DNA of 64,000 nt from NCBI GenBank assembly GCA_031761875.1, contig CP134492.1:4360891-4424890 (forward strand), given 5' to 3'. The first letter of the stretch is position 1, and each line of letters begins with the position of its first letter. The notes below the pieces were generated by a model. It was not told the DNA's origin and ran no database searches. It saw nothing but the letters and a program-made list of their open reading frames with translations. Positions 49,760 through 59,618 of this stretch are shown here, one piece after another. This DNA is from Bacillaceae bacterium IKA-2 (GTDB lineage Bacteria > Bacillota > Bacilli > Bacillales > Anaerobacillaceae). A program made the translations under genes and the position numbers.

Positions 49760-50760
49760 TAACGTTCACTCCCCCTTTCGTATTTCTCCGCAAGTTTGCT
49801 AATATCTTGATTAACGTCGATTGCCAAAGTCTTTCTTACTTCCTCATTAATAATAAATCTGATTGAATCTGGAAGCTCTACTGGGAGATCACTAGCTTCA
49901 TTTCCTTGCAAAATTAAACTTACATGCCTAGCCGCTTGGTATCCTTGATCAAAGAACATTGAACCATAAGAAAACAGGTAGCCTGCTTCGACTTCATACT
50001 CGTATATTCCCATTGTTGGAACATTTTTTCTGAGCGCAAGTGCTGAGATTTCTTCTGCTACCAACTCAACTTGATAACTAGGTAACGTAAGAATCCCGTC
50101 TCTATTTATAAGTTTAGCCTCAAGTTGTTTCAATGCCCCTGTTCTATTTAAATCAACTTCAATAATATCGACATTCATTTTTAAAGCAGCTTCATGGACA
50201 ATGTCTAAACTCATCTCACTAATATCAACGCCTCCACTATAGATAACATAGACTCTTTCCATATTAGGAACTAATTCTGTAAACATTTCTAACCGCTTTG
50301 AAGATAAATTCATATGAAAATTATTAACACCTGTAAAATATGATCCTGGTGATTTATACTCTTTAATTAACCCTAATTCATATGGCCCGGCGATTCCTAC
50401 AAAAACTGTTGGAATAAACGTTTGGATTTTTTTCATATTTTTTTCCAAAACTTGAGTCTCGATACCACCTAAGCTAACTATTAAATCTGGCTTCTTTTTC
50501 AGAAGATCTTGCGCTAACTCATCTAACTTACTCACATCATCGCCTGCATCCTCGACAATAAATTCGATTGAATCTAGTTGATATCCCAACTTCTCTAAAC
50601 CACTTTCCATCCCATCGAGCTTTATTAGACGATTTTCCCCTGTCATTAATACGCCAATCTTGTAAGAAGATTTCTCTAAATCTTCTAAAGACAAAATTAA
50701 TACTATTACTATCGCTATAAATGTAATTAAGCCACTGATTCCAATAATAAACTTATTCAT
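49759..50760 (-). CDS. ABC substrate-binding-like protein, likely sensor partner
   Basis: 333 residues, one N-terminal signal anchor (about residues 4-23, no lipobox Cys) and a two-lobed binding fold of the ABC_sub_bind (PF04392) type: YKIGVLMTGENRLIKLDGMESGLEKLGY, PDLIVSLGG, IPTVFVGIAGP, MGIYEYEVEAGYLFSYG. No transporter genes accompany it; it starts the operon with the kinase and regulator, so it probably presents a ligand to the sensor domain. Confidence 0.8.
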   Translation of the reverse strand: MNKFIIGISGLITFIAIVIVLILSLEDLEKSSYKIGVLMTGENRLIKLDGMESGLEKLGYQLDSIEFIVEDAGDDVSKLDELAQDLLKKKPDLIVSLGGIETQVLEKNMKKIQTFIPTVFVGIAGPYELGLIKEYKSPGSYFTGVNNFHMNLSSKRLEMFTELVPNMERVYVIYSGGVDISEMSLDIVHEAALKMNVDIIEVDLNRTGALKQLEAKLINRDGILTLPSYQVELVAEEISALALRKNVPTMGIYEYEVEAGYLFSYGSMFFDQGYQAARHVSLILQGNEASDLPVELPDSIRFIINEEVRKTLAIDVNQDISKLAEKYERGSER

Positions 50761-50847
50761 GATCTCACCTCAGTTGGTTATTAATTTTTTTCCATACCTC
50801 ATCATCTGCACTATGGTTAACCTACTCTAATTAACACCGAATAAACT

Positions 50848-50884
50848 AAAAAAATCAACACTTATACAGTAAGTGTTGATTTTT
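50848..50884 (-). terminator. Terminator overlapping the MFS stop codon
   Basis: AAAATCAACACTTA pairs with TAAGTGTTGATTTT around CTG, then TTTAG. The stem contains the last codons and stop of the MFS gene. Confidence 0.85.
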
Positions 50885-52283
50885 CCTCTTGTTTTTTGGT
50901 TTCTTTCCCTAGTAACCAGCCAAATGGGATTGTCAGAAATGCGATCAAACCAAGAATAAGAAAACCTTCATTAATCGCCTGAAGACTGGCTTCTTCCATT
51001 GATTCGACAACTGTAAACACTTGCACTTTACGAACCTCATAATAAATTGATATAAAAACAATTCCTAACGCTGAACTCATTTGTCTCATAACATTATTGA
51101 TAGCTGAACCCCTTGAAATAAACTGATCTGGGATCGCGTTCATTCCAGCTGTCTGGGCAGGCATTGTTGAAAATCCTTGGCCCATACCACGAATTGCCAT
51201 TAAGACAAAAATGGCAACAAGTGATGTTTCAGTTGTCAGAAAACCTAGCGAAATTGTTGCTATTGCTGTCGCTGCTAAACCAATTGTTACGACAAGTAAT
51301 GGCCCTTTACGATCAAGAATTCTACCACCAATCGTCATAAAAATGCCAGTAAAAAGTGCTGCAGGAAGAAAAATCAATCCTGTTACAATTGCTCCTAAAC
51401 CATAGACATGCTGAATTAGTAGAGGGATCAGAAAAATACCACCAAATAACGCTAAGGAAGTTGAGACAGCTATCCAAACGCTATACGTATATGCTTTATT
51501 TTTAAAAATTGATAGGTCAAGAAGTGGCTGTTTGATCCTATTCTCAATTTTGACGAATATAAATACGGAGAAAAGCCCCAATATAATTAAACTGATATTA
51601 AGAGGTTCTGTTAAATTGGCTAATGTCGAAACTCTTGCTAAAGCAAAAAGTATTGAACCTACACCTAAAGTTATTGTTAAGAAGCCCCACTTATCAAAAG
51701 TTATCCCTTGTACTTGATTTGAATTCTTTAAATACATAACTCCAAAGATTAGTCCTAATAATCCTGTCGGCACATTAACCAAAAATAACCACTGCCAACT
51801 ACCCATTTCGATAATAAATCCACCAATGGTAGGGCCAATAGTCGGTGCCATCATTGCTGCAATTCCCCAAATGCCTGTGGCAAGTCCTCGCTCATGCCTG
51901 GGGAAAACTTCAAAAATAAGCGCCATTGAAAGAGGCATCATAATTCCCCCAGCAACTCCTTGTATCCCCCGGAAGAAAACAAGCGATTTTAAATCCCATG
52001 AAAATGAGCCTAATAATGAACCGCTTATAAAAATAAGTAAACCAATTACATACAATTTTTTCTTCCCAAATTTATCTCCCAGATAACCCGTTAACGGCAT
52101 TGTAATTCCCATTGTCACCATAAATATAGTTATAACCCAACCTGTTGAAACAGCATCCGTATTAAACACCGTCATCAAGTGAGGTACTGCTGGGTTTAAC
52201 ATACTATTATTTAAAATAATTGTAAAAGTTCCTAATAAGACGGCTATTACTACAAGCCACTTTTCTTGAAATATTTTTCTCAC
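50862..52283 (-). CDS. DHA2-family MFS multidrug exporter
   Basis: 473 residues, 14 predicted membrane segments. Start is GTG behind GAGGAA. Motif A in helix 2-3 loop (GYLGDKFGKKKLYVIGL) and motif C-like (GPTIGGFIIEMGSWQWLFLVNVPTG) identify the EmrB/QacA group of proton-coupled exporters. Substrates not predictable. Confidence 0.9.
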   Translation of the reverse strand: MRKIFQEKWLVVIAVLLGTFTIILNNSMLNPAVPHLMTVFNTDAVSTGWVITIFMVTMGITMPLTGYLGDKFGKKKLYVIGLLIFISGSLLGSFSWDLKSLVFFRGIQGVAGGIMMPLSMALIFEVFPRHERGLATGIWGIAAMMAPTIGPTIGGFIIEMGSWQWLFLVNVPTGLLGLIFGVMYLKNSNQVQGITFDKWGFLTITLGVGSILFALARVSTLANLTEPLNISLIILGLFSVFIFVKIENRIKQPLLDLSIFKNKAYTYSVWIAVSTSLALFGGIFLIPLLIQHVYGLGAIVTGLIFLPAALFTGIFMTIGGRILDRKGPLLVVTIGLAATAIATISLGFLTTETSLVAIFVLMAIRGMGQGFSTMPAQTAGMNAIPDQFISRGSAINNVMRQMSSALGIVFISIYYEVRKVQVFTVVESMEEASLQAINEGFLILGLIAFLTIPFGWLLGKETKKQEEKSTLTV

Positions 52284-52387
52284 GAAAATTCCTCGTTTCT
52301 CGAAATAATTTCAATCCTAACTATATCACGATATCCGAAATATTAGAATGGAAAATATCTTCGGACAAAGTAACCTTAGCCAAATAC

Positions 52388-52424
52388 AAAAAGATTATCA
52401 CCCAATTTAGGTGATAATCTTTTT
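52388..52424 (-). terminator. rex terminator
   Basis: AAAAAGATTATCACC pairs with GGTGATAATCTTTTT; nearly symmetrical, so it may also act on the other strand. Confidence 0.85.
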
Positions 52425-52473
52425 GCTATTTAAAAAAAGATAAGAACTATACCCTATTAACTAACTGATCAAA

Positions 52474-53109
52474 TTACTTTGGATAGTGCTTTAAAAAATA
52501 AATTAATGACTGAAGCTCGACTGATAAATCAATGTGATGCACTCTGACATTATTAGGTACTGATAATCTAGCTGGAGTAAAATTTAAAATTCCATTTACG
52601 CCATTTTTAACCAGACGATCGGCTACATTTTGAGCAACTGCTGAAGGTACTGTTAAAATTGCTACTGATACATCTTTATCTATTTTTTTCTCTAGATCAT
52701 CTAGGTGAAAAATGGGTACATCGCCAATTTCCGTTCCAACTTTACTCTTGTCGACATCAAATGCCATTCCGATCCTGGTACTATTATTTTTGGAAAAATT
52801 ATAGTGCAAAAATGCTGTTCCTAAATTACCAACACCAATTAATGTTACTTTTGTCGTCTCATCTTGATCTAACGTTTCCCGGAAAAAAGATAATAGGTAA
52901 TTTACGTTGTAACCGTAGCCTTTTTTCCCTAATGCACCAAAATAAGAAAAATCTCTTCGAATCGTTGCTGAATCTACTTTAACTGCTTCACTTAACTCCG
53001 ATGATGAAACTCGGTGCTTACCTGATGCTTGTAAGTTTTCTAAAAACCGATAATACAAAGGTAATCGTTTAGCAGTCGCTTGAGGTATTTTTGCTTGATC
53101 GATATTCAT
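52474..53109 (-). CDS. rex: Redox-sensing repressor Rex
   Basis: 211 residues. N-terminal winged helix ([48 protein letters not shown]) and C-terminal Rossmann fold with [12 protein letters not shown] for NADH binding. Represses anaerobic respiration and fermentation genes when NAD+/NADH is high. No perfect TTGTGA-N6-TCACAA box was found in the window. Located upstream of the reductase locus on the same strand. Confidence 0.96.
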   Translation of the reverse strand: MNIDQAKIPQATAKRLPLYYRFLENLQASGKHRVSSSELSEAVKVDSATIRRDFSYFGALGKKGYGYNVNYLLSFFRETLDQDETTKVTLIGVGNLGTAFLHYNFSKNNSTRIGMAFDVDKSKVGTEIGDVPIFHLDDLEKKIDKDVSVAILTVPSAVAQNVADRLVKNGVNGILNFTPARLSVPNNVRVHHIDLSVELQSLIYFLKHYPK

Positions 53110-53282
53110 ACTCCGCCTCCTCCCTGCAACTTCTTAAAAAAAGACAAAACTAAAACTGTGGGAGAAAAAACCACCTATCTATTCCAAATGCTTTATTTCT
53201 TACAGCGGTAACCAGACTGTCTGTATACCATTTCACAAGTATTAGCCCAGCAATTTTTCCTTTTATTGAGGACAAATAACTT

Positions 53283-53777
53283 TTAATCTAATTCTTTTTC
53301 TCTTCTAAAGTCGCCACTTTTTCCACCTGTTTTTTCAACTAAATATGTAGGTCCAATAACCATTCCCTTATCAACAGCTTTACACATATCATAAACCGTT
53401 AGAGCAACAGCACTAGCTGCTGTTAAAGCCTCCATTTCAACTCCTGTACTACCTTTTGTTTTAACTTCCACATAAATTTTAAGCAGATAAGCGTCTACCT
53501 TTTCGGACCAAGCAAACGTTACATCAACGCCTGTTAGTGAAAGTGGATGACACATCGGGATCCAATCAGCAGTTCTTTTAGCAGCCATAATCCCCGCTAT
53601 TTGCGCTACTCCTAAAACATCACCTTTACCCATTGTACCTTCTTTAATCTTTCCATAAATCTCACTATTAACTTCTACACTTGTTCGTGCTAAAGCAGTT
53701 CTAACAGTTTCATTTTTTTCTGAAATATCTACCATTTTTGCGCGACCTTGTTTATTAAAGTGTGTAAACGCTGACAT
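53283..53777 (-). CDS. moaC: Cyclic pyranopterin monophosphate synthase MoaC
   Basis: 164 residues from ATG at 53777 (GAGGGG upstream); the frame opens 14 codons earlier without family similarity. Second step of molybdenum-cofactor synthesis. Motifs: [57 protein letters not shown]. The cofactor is needed by the reductase at 40599. Confidence 0.96.
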   Translation of the reverse strand: MSAFTHFNKQGRAKMVDISEKNETVRTALARTSVEVNSEIYGKIKEGTMGKGDVLGVAQIAGIMAAKRTADWIPMCHPLSLTGVDVTFAWSEKVDAYLLKIYVEVKTKGSTGVEMEALTAASAVALTVYDMCKAVDKGMVIGPTYLVEKTGGKSGDFRREKELD

Positions 53778-54000
53778 AGATAATGTCCCCTCTCCATTCA
53801 TCACAGATATATTGTACACTATTATCTAAAATTTGTAACCGTTTCAAAAGTTGTCATGCAAATAAAATATAATTAACTTTTTTATTTTTTGATAAAAATA
53901 CTTTTGTTTTATTGCGTGTCGCTATTGGCTTACGTTACACTATCGTTAGGATTATAAATGACTTCAAGTCACATTGCCACTCTATGTTAGGATGATTAAA

Positions 54001-55929
54001 ATGATCTTTTTACAATGCGTTCAATTAACAAAAAACTTTGGTGCTGAAACAATATTATCGAATATAAAACTAGAAGTCCAATCGAAAGATCGTGTTGCGA
54101 TTGTTGGAAGAAATGGTGCCGGAAAGTCAACACTGCTAAAAATTATTGCTGGGAAGCTCTCTTTTAATTCTGGTGATGTTATTATTCCTAAAGGTATTAC
54201 CATGGGATACTTAGCCCAAGATACTGGATTAGAATCTGGTCGCTCTATTTGGGATGAGATGTTATCGGTTTTTCAACCTCTTATCGAAATGGAAAAAGAG
54301 ATACGTGGATTGGAGGCAAAAATGTCTGATCCTGCTTTTATAGATAATGAAACAAGTTATCAAAAGCTGCTTTCTGAATACGATCTTCTTTCAGAAAGTT
54401 TTAAACAAAAGGGCGGCTATAAATATGAAGCTGATATTCGTGGTATTTTATCTGCCCTACACTTTTCTGATAAAGATTACACAGCAACAATCTCAACATT
54501 GAGTGGCGGCCAAAAAACTCGACTAGCCTTAGGCAAATTGTTATTAACTCGACCTAATTTGTTAATTCTCGATGAACCGACAAATCATTTAGACTTAGAA
54601 ACACTTTCATGGCTAGAACAATATTTGCTCCATTATGAAGGTGCAATTATCATTGTTTCTCACGACCGTTATTTTTTAGATAAGGTTTCAACAATTGTTT
54701 ACGAAGTTTCACGCACGAAGACGACGAAATTCACAGGAAACTATAGTTATTACTTAGATGAAAAAGCAAAAAGCTTTGAACTTGAAATGAAACAATACGA
54801 AAAGCAACAAGGTGAAGTTGAAAAACTGCAAACATTCATTGAAAAAAATCTCGTTCGAGCTTCTACTACAAAAAGAGCCCAAAGCAGACGTAAACAGCTA
54901 GAGCGAATGGACCTACTTGGTCGACCTCAAGGCGATGAGAAAAAGGCCAATTTTTCATTTCAGATTAAAAAGCAAACAGGAAACGATGTTTTAAGAACTG
55001 ACCAACTCTCTGGCGGTTATACCGCTTCAAAGCCACTATTTGAAAATGTTGATTTAGCGATTAACCGTTCAGAAAGTATCGCCCTTCTTGGTCCAAACGG
55101 CATCGGAAAATCTACCTTATTAAAAATTATTGTAAAACAACTTGATGCATTAGCAGGAACCATTAAATATGGAAGTAACGTCCATATCGGTTATTATGAT
55201 CAAGAACAAGCTAAGCTTCATTCAAACAAACAAGTCTTGCATGAACTATGGGATGATTATCCGTTAACACCTGAAAAAGAAATTCGGACTATTTTAGGGA
55301 ATTTTTTGTTCAGTGGTGATGATGTGCTCAAAAATATTTCTGACTTGAGTGGTGGAGAAAAGGCTAGGGTTGCTTTAGCAAAACTAATGATGCAAAAATC
55401 AAATTTTCTTATCTTAGATGAGCCAACCAACCATCTCGATTTAGATAGTAAGGAAATTCTTGAAAATGCTCTATTAGATTATCCAGGCACACTATTATTC
55501 GTCTCTCATGATCGTTATTTTGTCAATCGGATGGCAACTCGGGTTGTAGAAATGACCAAAGAAAAACTTATTGATTACATCGGCGATTACGACTACTACA
55601 TGATGAAAAAACAAGAAAATATCGAACGGCAACGCCTTAAAGATATTGAGGAAGAACCTATTTTGCAACAAGATGATCAATCAAGTAAGCAAACTTTTTT
55701 ACAAGACAAAGATGCAAAAAGAAAAGAGCGGCAGCGTTTAAGGCAGCTTGAAGAAACCGAAGAGCTGATTGAAAAAGTTGAGCTTTCTATAGCTGATAAG
55801 GAAGCTTCCCTTTGTGATCCAGAAGTTTTTCAAGACCACACTCGTGTCAGCCAATTAAACAACGAAATTGAACAGCAAAAAAGCGAATTAGAACAGCTAT
55901 TGGAAGAATGGAGCAAATTAGAAGAATAG
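54001..55929 (+). CDS. ydiF: ABC-F ATPase (YdiF-like)
   Basis: 642 residues. Two ATPase domains without membrane segments: Walker A GRNGAGKSTLLK and GPNGIGKSTLLK; signatures LSGGQKTRLALGK and LSGGEKARVALAK; Walker B LLILDEPTNHLDL and FLILDEPTNHLDL. The linker is charged, and a C-terminal coiled coil (about residues 560-640) follows. Ribosome-associated ABC-F class. ATG at 54001 preferred over codons upstream. Confidence 0.95.
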   Translation: MIFLQCVQLTKNFGAETILSNIKLEVQSKDRVAIVGRNGAGKSTLLKIIAGKLSFNSGDVIIPKGITMGYLAQDTGLESGRSIWDEMLSVFQPLIEMEKEIRGLEAKMSDPAFIDNETSYQKLLSEYDLLSESFKQKGGYKYEADIRGILSALHFSDKDYTATISTLSGGQKTRLALGKLLLTRPNLLILDEPTNHLDLETLSWLEQYLLHYEGAIIIVSHDRYFLDKVSTIVYEVSRTKTTKFTGNYSYYLDEKAKSFELEMKQYEKQQGEVEKLQTFIEKNLVRASTTKRAQSRRKQLERMDLLGRPQGDEKKANFSFQIKKQTGNDVLRTDQLSGGYTASKPLFENVDLAINRSESIALLGPNGIGKSTLLKIIVKQLDALAGTIKYGSNVHIGYYDQEQAKLHSNKQVLHELWDDYPLTPEKEIRTILGNFLFSGDDVLKNISDLSGGEKARVALAKLMMQKSNFLILDEPTNHLDLDSKEILENALLDYPGTLLFVSHDRYFVNRMATRVVEMTKEKLIDYIGDYDYYMMKKQENIERQRLKDIEEEPILQQDDQSSKQTFLQDKDAKRKERQRLRQLEETEELIEKVELSIADKEASLCDPEVFQDHTRVSQLNNEIEQQKSELEQLLEEWSKLEE

Positions 55930-55934
55930 TAAGA

Positions 55935-56060
55935 AAAGCGCAAGGCGCCCACCTATCGGCGAAAAAAACTGGAAGGCCTGTACGTAGCGGTCAGCTCTTA
56001 GACCGACCGCAAGTGCAGGACTGAAGTGTTCGAGCCGATGGCACCTGGAGCTAGACAGAT
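55935..56060. repeat. Interspersed intergenic repeat, copy B
   Basis: Starts 5 bp after ydiF and runs about 125 bp. Matches copy A (14716-14835) in reverse orientation through at least eight blocks, including CCTATCGGCGAAAA, ACTGGAAGGC and CGAGCCGATGGC. An inner dyad GCGGTC/GACCGC is kept. Confidence 0.75.
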
Positions 56061-56101
56061 TTCTAATTAACAACGTATATACTTTCTTACCTTTTAAAAA
56101 T

Positions 56102-56138
56102 GTTGAGCTTGAGTCTGTATCTCAAGCTCAACTTTTCT
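56102..56138 (+). terminator. ydiF terminator
   Basis: GTTGAGCTTGAG pairs with CTCAAGCTCAAC followed by TTTTCTTT. May also serve the opposite gene at 56164. Confidence 0.85.
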
Positions 56139-56163
56139 TTAGTTACCACTTTCTCCTTTTAAT

Positions 56164-58305
56164 TTAATCCGCTAATGCCCAATAATAACTAGCGCAAACG
56201 ATAATAAACATCGAAGTCGCTGCAGCAACTACTCCTGAATCATTTAAGAGGAGTAGTGCTATCGATGTTAAAACTCCTGTTTGAATTAACAGTCGCTTTG
56301 TTTTATCTTGTACAATGGCTTTCCCACGCCATAAATATACGCCAATCAAAAGATATGTGGTAACGAATAGCTGTGTCCAATTACTAAAGCGGAAGATTTT
56401 CCAATTCATTGCTAATTTTCGTTTGATTGTATCTGTGATATAGACCAAATCGCCTTGAAAAAGCTTCGTAAAAGCATATCCAATGTGAGATTCATTGCCA
56501 TTTAGTTGCGCTAGAAATAAAATCGCTACAACAGCTGATATTAATAGCCCGAACAAAATCAGCAGAGTTTTCCAGCGTAAATTAGGGAAGAAGTTTCGAT
56601 AGGAAAAAAATCCGAACATAACCCCTGCCGAGATTGTCGCCCCAGCATTTGCGCCTAAATTGGCTGAACTTAATAAAGTGATCATCGCTATACTTATGGT
56701 CGCTAAAACTATCCATCTTCGCATAATTGTAGTTTCTAATAAAAGTAATCCTGAGATTAAATAGACACCCGCAAACTCATTTCCAATCCCGTAGTATCTA
56801 GCTCCAATTATCGGATCATAACCTAAATATGATCGTTGCATAAAAAAATTACCAAGTAATAAATCCACCGTTATCATTGTAAAAAGTGCGCTACAAAGGA
56901 TAAAAACAGCTTTCTTTGGTATGTATTTTACAACAAAGTATCCTGTTAAGAAGCTACAAATGTTCAATAATATCAAATAGCTAGGTGGATTTATATAAAG
57001 TAACAAATACGGAGTTACTAATAACCACATTGGCGAACTAATTCCACTGATCAATAAGACCTTTGCTATATGTTTCCAAGCTGTTTTTTTACTTTTAATG
57101 ACAATTATTAAACTGACAAGTACTAGTAAAATCACTAGTAACGTAATATAGCTAGACAAAACAAGGTTACGTGTCTTAAAGACCTGGAACATAAAATTTA
57201 TATTTGTTAAAGCTTCTTCTAAAACTGGGTTATCGACTTTCTTTTTTAGCAGAGGCTTTCCAAAAAATCGGTTGTCGTTTTTCTCGTCTATGTCATAAAA
57301 AGCTAAAATTGTCGGCACAATATCTAAATTACTAACAAGGAAACGTTGCCTAGTAGTTTCCGATTCTAAATAAAACGATTCATTAACTAGATCTCCATCC
57401 CAAGAAAATATCGGTGCTAGCATTTCTTTATTTTGGTATGCGTCGTTATGAACACTTGGGGATAACAATAGTAACTGCTGTGAATAACCTTCCTTTAAAA
57501 TTTTATCCACAGAAGACTCTAATCTTAATAAAGTTCGTTCATATTGTTCGTGATAATAATCAGGAGTCATATTTACTTTTTGTTTCATTAATCTTGCTAG
57601 ATCTCCCCACTCGATAACCGTAAACGAATTTCCTACTCGATCATTAATTACCGATAATAGACTGATTATTTTATCGGTATCCATTACTAAGCCTGCCGCT
57701 GCACCAACTTCTTTAGACGTTGCCTCAAGCAAGACACCCTCTGTTAAGCCATCTTGATCCATAGTTAAAAGTGAACCGTAACGAATTTTCTCTTCGCCAA
57801 AGTCACTATTTCCAATAACAAATCTTTTTACTTGATAATCCTTTAACGTTTGACCTAATACACCAATTTCCCCTCGATAAGTCGTGTTTTTGTTTTTATC
57901 GACAAGTTTATGCAAGAATGGATGGAAAATCATACCCTCTTCAACAAAATTCCCAGTGTACTGCTGATATACTTCTTCAACTAACACACCGTTAATTTTT
58001 TCTCCTTTTATAAAAGCATTCCAACCTTCAACACCTAGACCCCGGGCGCCAGAACTGATACTTACAATACTATTTAAATATGAATAGTGGCCATCTGATC
58101 GAACATTCATCGCTGCCATACCACCGGTTCTCCACAAGTTATACTTTTCTCCATTTTCGTTTAGCCATTCTACTTCTTGAAAAGAGAAGTCTGGGACGAT
58201 TATTAGTATGAACCTTTTCTCCATTTCAGTAGCTGAACCCACTTTTCCACAAGTAAATAACAAAACAACTAACAAGATAAAAAACATACTTTTCGCACTA
58301 TTCAT
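56164..58305 (-). CDS. Large membrane protein with alkaline-phosphatase-like extracellular domain
   Basis: 713 residues. Signal sequence (about 1-25), a 340-residue extracytoplasmic domain, then about 11 membrane segments from about residue 375. The outer domain has features of the alkaline phosphatase/sulfatase fold (FILIIVPDFSFQEV, SIVSISSGARGLG, SNLDIVPTILAFYDI), but I do not see the full metal-binding set, so catalysis is doubtful. GANAGATISAGVMFGFF is a striking Gly/Ala helix. No family assigned with confidence. Envelope role is inference. Confidence 0.75.
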   Translation of the reverse strand: MNSAKSMFFILLVVLLFTCGKVGSATEMEKRFILIIVPDFSFQEVEWLNENGEKYNLWRTGGMAAMNVRSDGHYSYLNSIVSISSGARGLGVEGWNAFIKGEKINGVLVEEVYQQYTGNFVEEGMIFHPFLHKLVDKNKNTTYRGEIGVLGQTLKDYQVKRFVIGNSDFGEEKIRYGSLLTMDQDGLTEGVLLEATSKEVGAAAGLVMDTDKIISLLSVINDRVGNSFTVIEWGDLARLMKQKVNMTPDYYHEQYERTLLRLESSVDKILKEGYSQQLLLLSPSVHNDAYQNKEMLAPIFSWDGDLVNESFYLESETTRQRFLVSNLDIVPTILAFYDIDEKNDNRFFGKPLLKKKVDNPVLEEALTNINFMFQVFKTRNLVLSSYITLLVILLVLVSLIIVIKSKKTAWKHIAKVLLISGISSPMWLLVTPYLLLYINPPSYLILLNICSFLTGYFVVKYIPKKAVFILCSALFTMITVDLLLGNFFMQRSYLGYDPIIGARYYGIGNEFAGVYLISGLLLLETTIMRRWIVLATISIAMITLLSSANLGANAGATISAGVMFGFFSYRNFFPNLRWKTLLILFGLLISAVVAILFLAQLNGNESHIGYAFTKLFQGDLVYITDTIKRKLAMNWKIFRFSNWTQLFVTTYLLIGVYLWRGKAIVQDKTKRLLIQTGVLTSIALLLLNDSGVVAAATSMFIIVCASYYWALAD

Positions 58306-58355
58306 AATTCCCTCTTATTCTAAACTGGATTTATAATATTCTATAATTTTCTGAC

Positions 58356-58514
58356 ATATCCACATTATCAACAGATTTACCCACAGTTTAAACATGATTA
58401 GATAAGGTTTTTTTAAAGTTATTCACATATCCTCTAGTTTACCCACAGTTTTTTTATTAACAGTATTTTTTCATATATTAAAGAGGTTTTTTGGAGTTAT
58501 CCACACTATCCACA
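58356..58514 (+). promoter_or_regulatory. Cluster of DnaA-box-like 9-mers
   Basis: Seven same-strand matches: ATATCCACA (58356), TTATCAACA (58365), TTACCCACA (58377), TTATTCACA (58419), TTACCCACA (58439), TTATCCACA (58497) and CTATCCACA (58506). TTATCCACA is the perfect box; TTATTCACA is a good one. It sits beyond the tsaD (gcp) terminator; a DnaA-box cluster near gcp is known in B. subtilis. A further weak TTATTAACA lies at 58454. Confidence 0.8.
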
Positions 58515-58560
58515 ATTGAGTTGTTAATAAGTACCCACGTTCTCTCTTGACATTTTAGTC

Positions 58561-58602
58561 AAAAAAAAGGCTGTTCCGCTTTCAGCCGGAACAGCCTTTT
58601 TT
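58561..58602 (-). terminator. tsaD operon terminator
   Basis: AAAAAGGCTGTTCCGGCT pairs with AGCGGAACAGCCTTTTT, 9 bp past the tsaD stop; symmetrical. Confidence 0.93.
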
Positions 58603-58610
58603 CAGTTACT

Positions 58611-59618
58611 TCACTTTAATTCCAAACCTGGGTTACCATTTAAATCGTAACCGGCAAATTGTTTTTTCTCTAATTGAACAAAAGCCGCAGCCCCAATCAT
58701 GGCGGCATTATCTGTGCATAAGTGCAACGGGGGAATAACTAATTCAATTCCAAGTTCAGCAAATTCTTCTGTTAGTTTTTTTCTTAAGCCCGTATTAGCA
58801 GCAACTCCACCAGCAACTAAAAACTGTTTCAGAACATATTCCTTGGCTGCTCGTTTTGATTTTCCGACGAGGACTTCAATGACACTTTCTTGAAAGCTAG
58901 CGGCAAGGTCCTGTTTAGAGATCTCAATCCCTTTTTGACTTGCGTTATGAAGCGTATTGATAACTGCTGATTTCAAGCCACTAAAAGAAAAATCATATGA
59001 ATCTCGCTCCAACCAAGCTCTTGGTAACTTAATCGTCGCCTCTCCTTCTGCTGCCAGGCGATCAATATATGGACCACCAGGATAAGGTAAATTTAGCGTT
59101 CTGGCAACCTTATCATAAGCTTCTCCAACAGCATCATCCCGCGTTTCACCAATAACCTGATAACTTCCATGTTCTTTCATGTAGACAAGTTCTGTATGTC
59201 CACCTGATGCAACCAAAGTCATTAACGGGAATTTTAACGTCGTAATTAGTTGATTCGCATAAATATGGCCAGCTATATGGTGTACACCAATTAGTGGTAA
59301 ATTATGGGCAAATGCAAGCGCCTTTGCTGCATTTACTCCAATCAAAAGTGCACCTACAAGACCTGGACCAGCAGTTACCGCAATTGCGGCTAAATCGGAA
59401 AATTCAACGTTCGCTTCCTTCATTGCTTCCTCAATCGTCACGGTAATTTGTTCAACGTGGTGTCTAGAGGCAATTTCTGGTACGACGCCGCCAAATCGTT
59501 TGTGGCTTTCAATTTGTGATGCAACGACATTAGCTACTATTTCATTTCCATTTTTAATTACTGCCGCCGCTGTCTCATCGCAGCTTGTTTCAATTGCCAA
59601 AATTAGTTTATCCTTCAT
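58611..59618 (-). CDS. tsaD: tRNA t6A37 threonylcarbamoyltransferase TsaD
   Basis: 335 residues. ASKHA-fold enzyme that transfers the threonylcarbamoyl group to A37 of ANN-decoding tRNAs with TsaB and Tsa[17 protein letters not shown], the metal site [21 protein letters not shown], and [16 protein letters not shown] [10 protein letters not shown] are present. Overlaps rimI by 11 bp. Former name gcp. Confidence 0.97.
   Translation of the reverse strand: MKDKLILAIETSCDETAAAVIKNGNEIVANVVASQIESHKRFGGVVPEIASRHHVEQITVTIEEAMKEANVEFSDLAAIAVTAGPGLVGALLIGVNAAKALAFAHNLPLIGVHHIAGHIYANQLITTLKFPLMTLVASGGHTELVYMKEHGSYQVIGETRDDAVGEAYDKVARTLNLPYPGGPYIDRLAAEGEATIKLPRAWLERDSYDFSFSGLKSAVINTLHNASQKGIEISKQDLAASFQESVIEVLVGKSKRAAKEYVLKQFLVAGGVAANTGLRKKLTEEFAELGIELVIPPLHLCTDNAAMIGAAAFVQLEKKQFAGYDLNGNPGLELK

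Noticed and set aside
52300..53280. Rex operator near rex or the MFS gene
   Set aside because: No TTGTGA-N6-TCACAA or near match on either strand.
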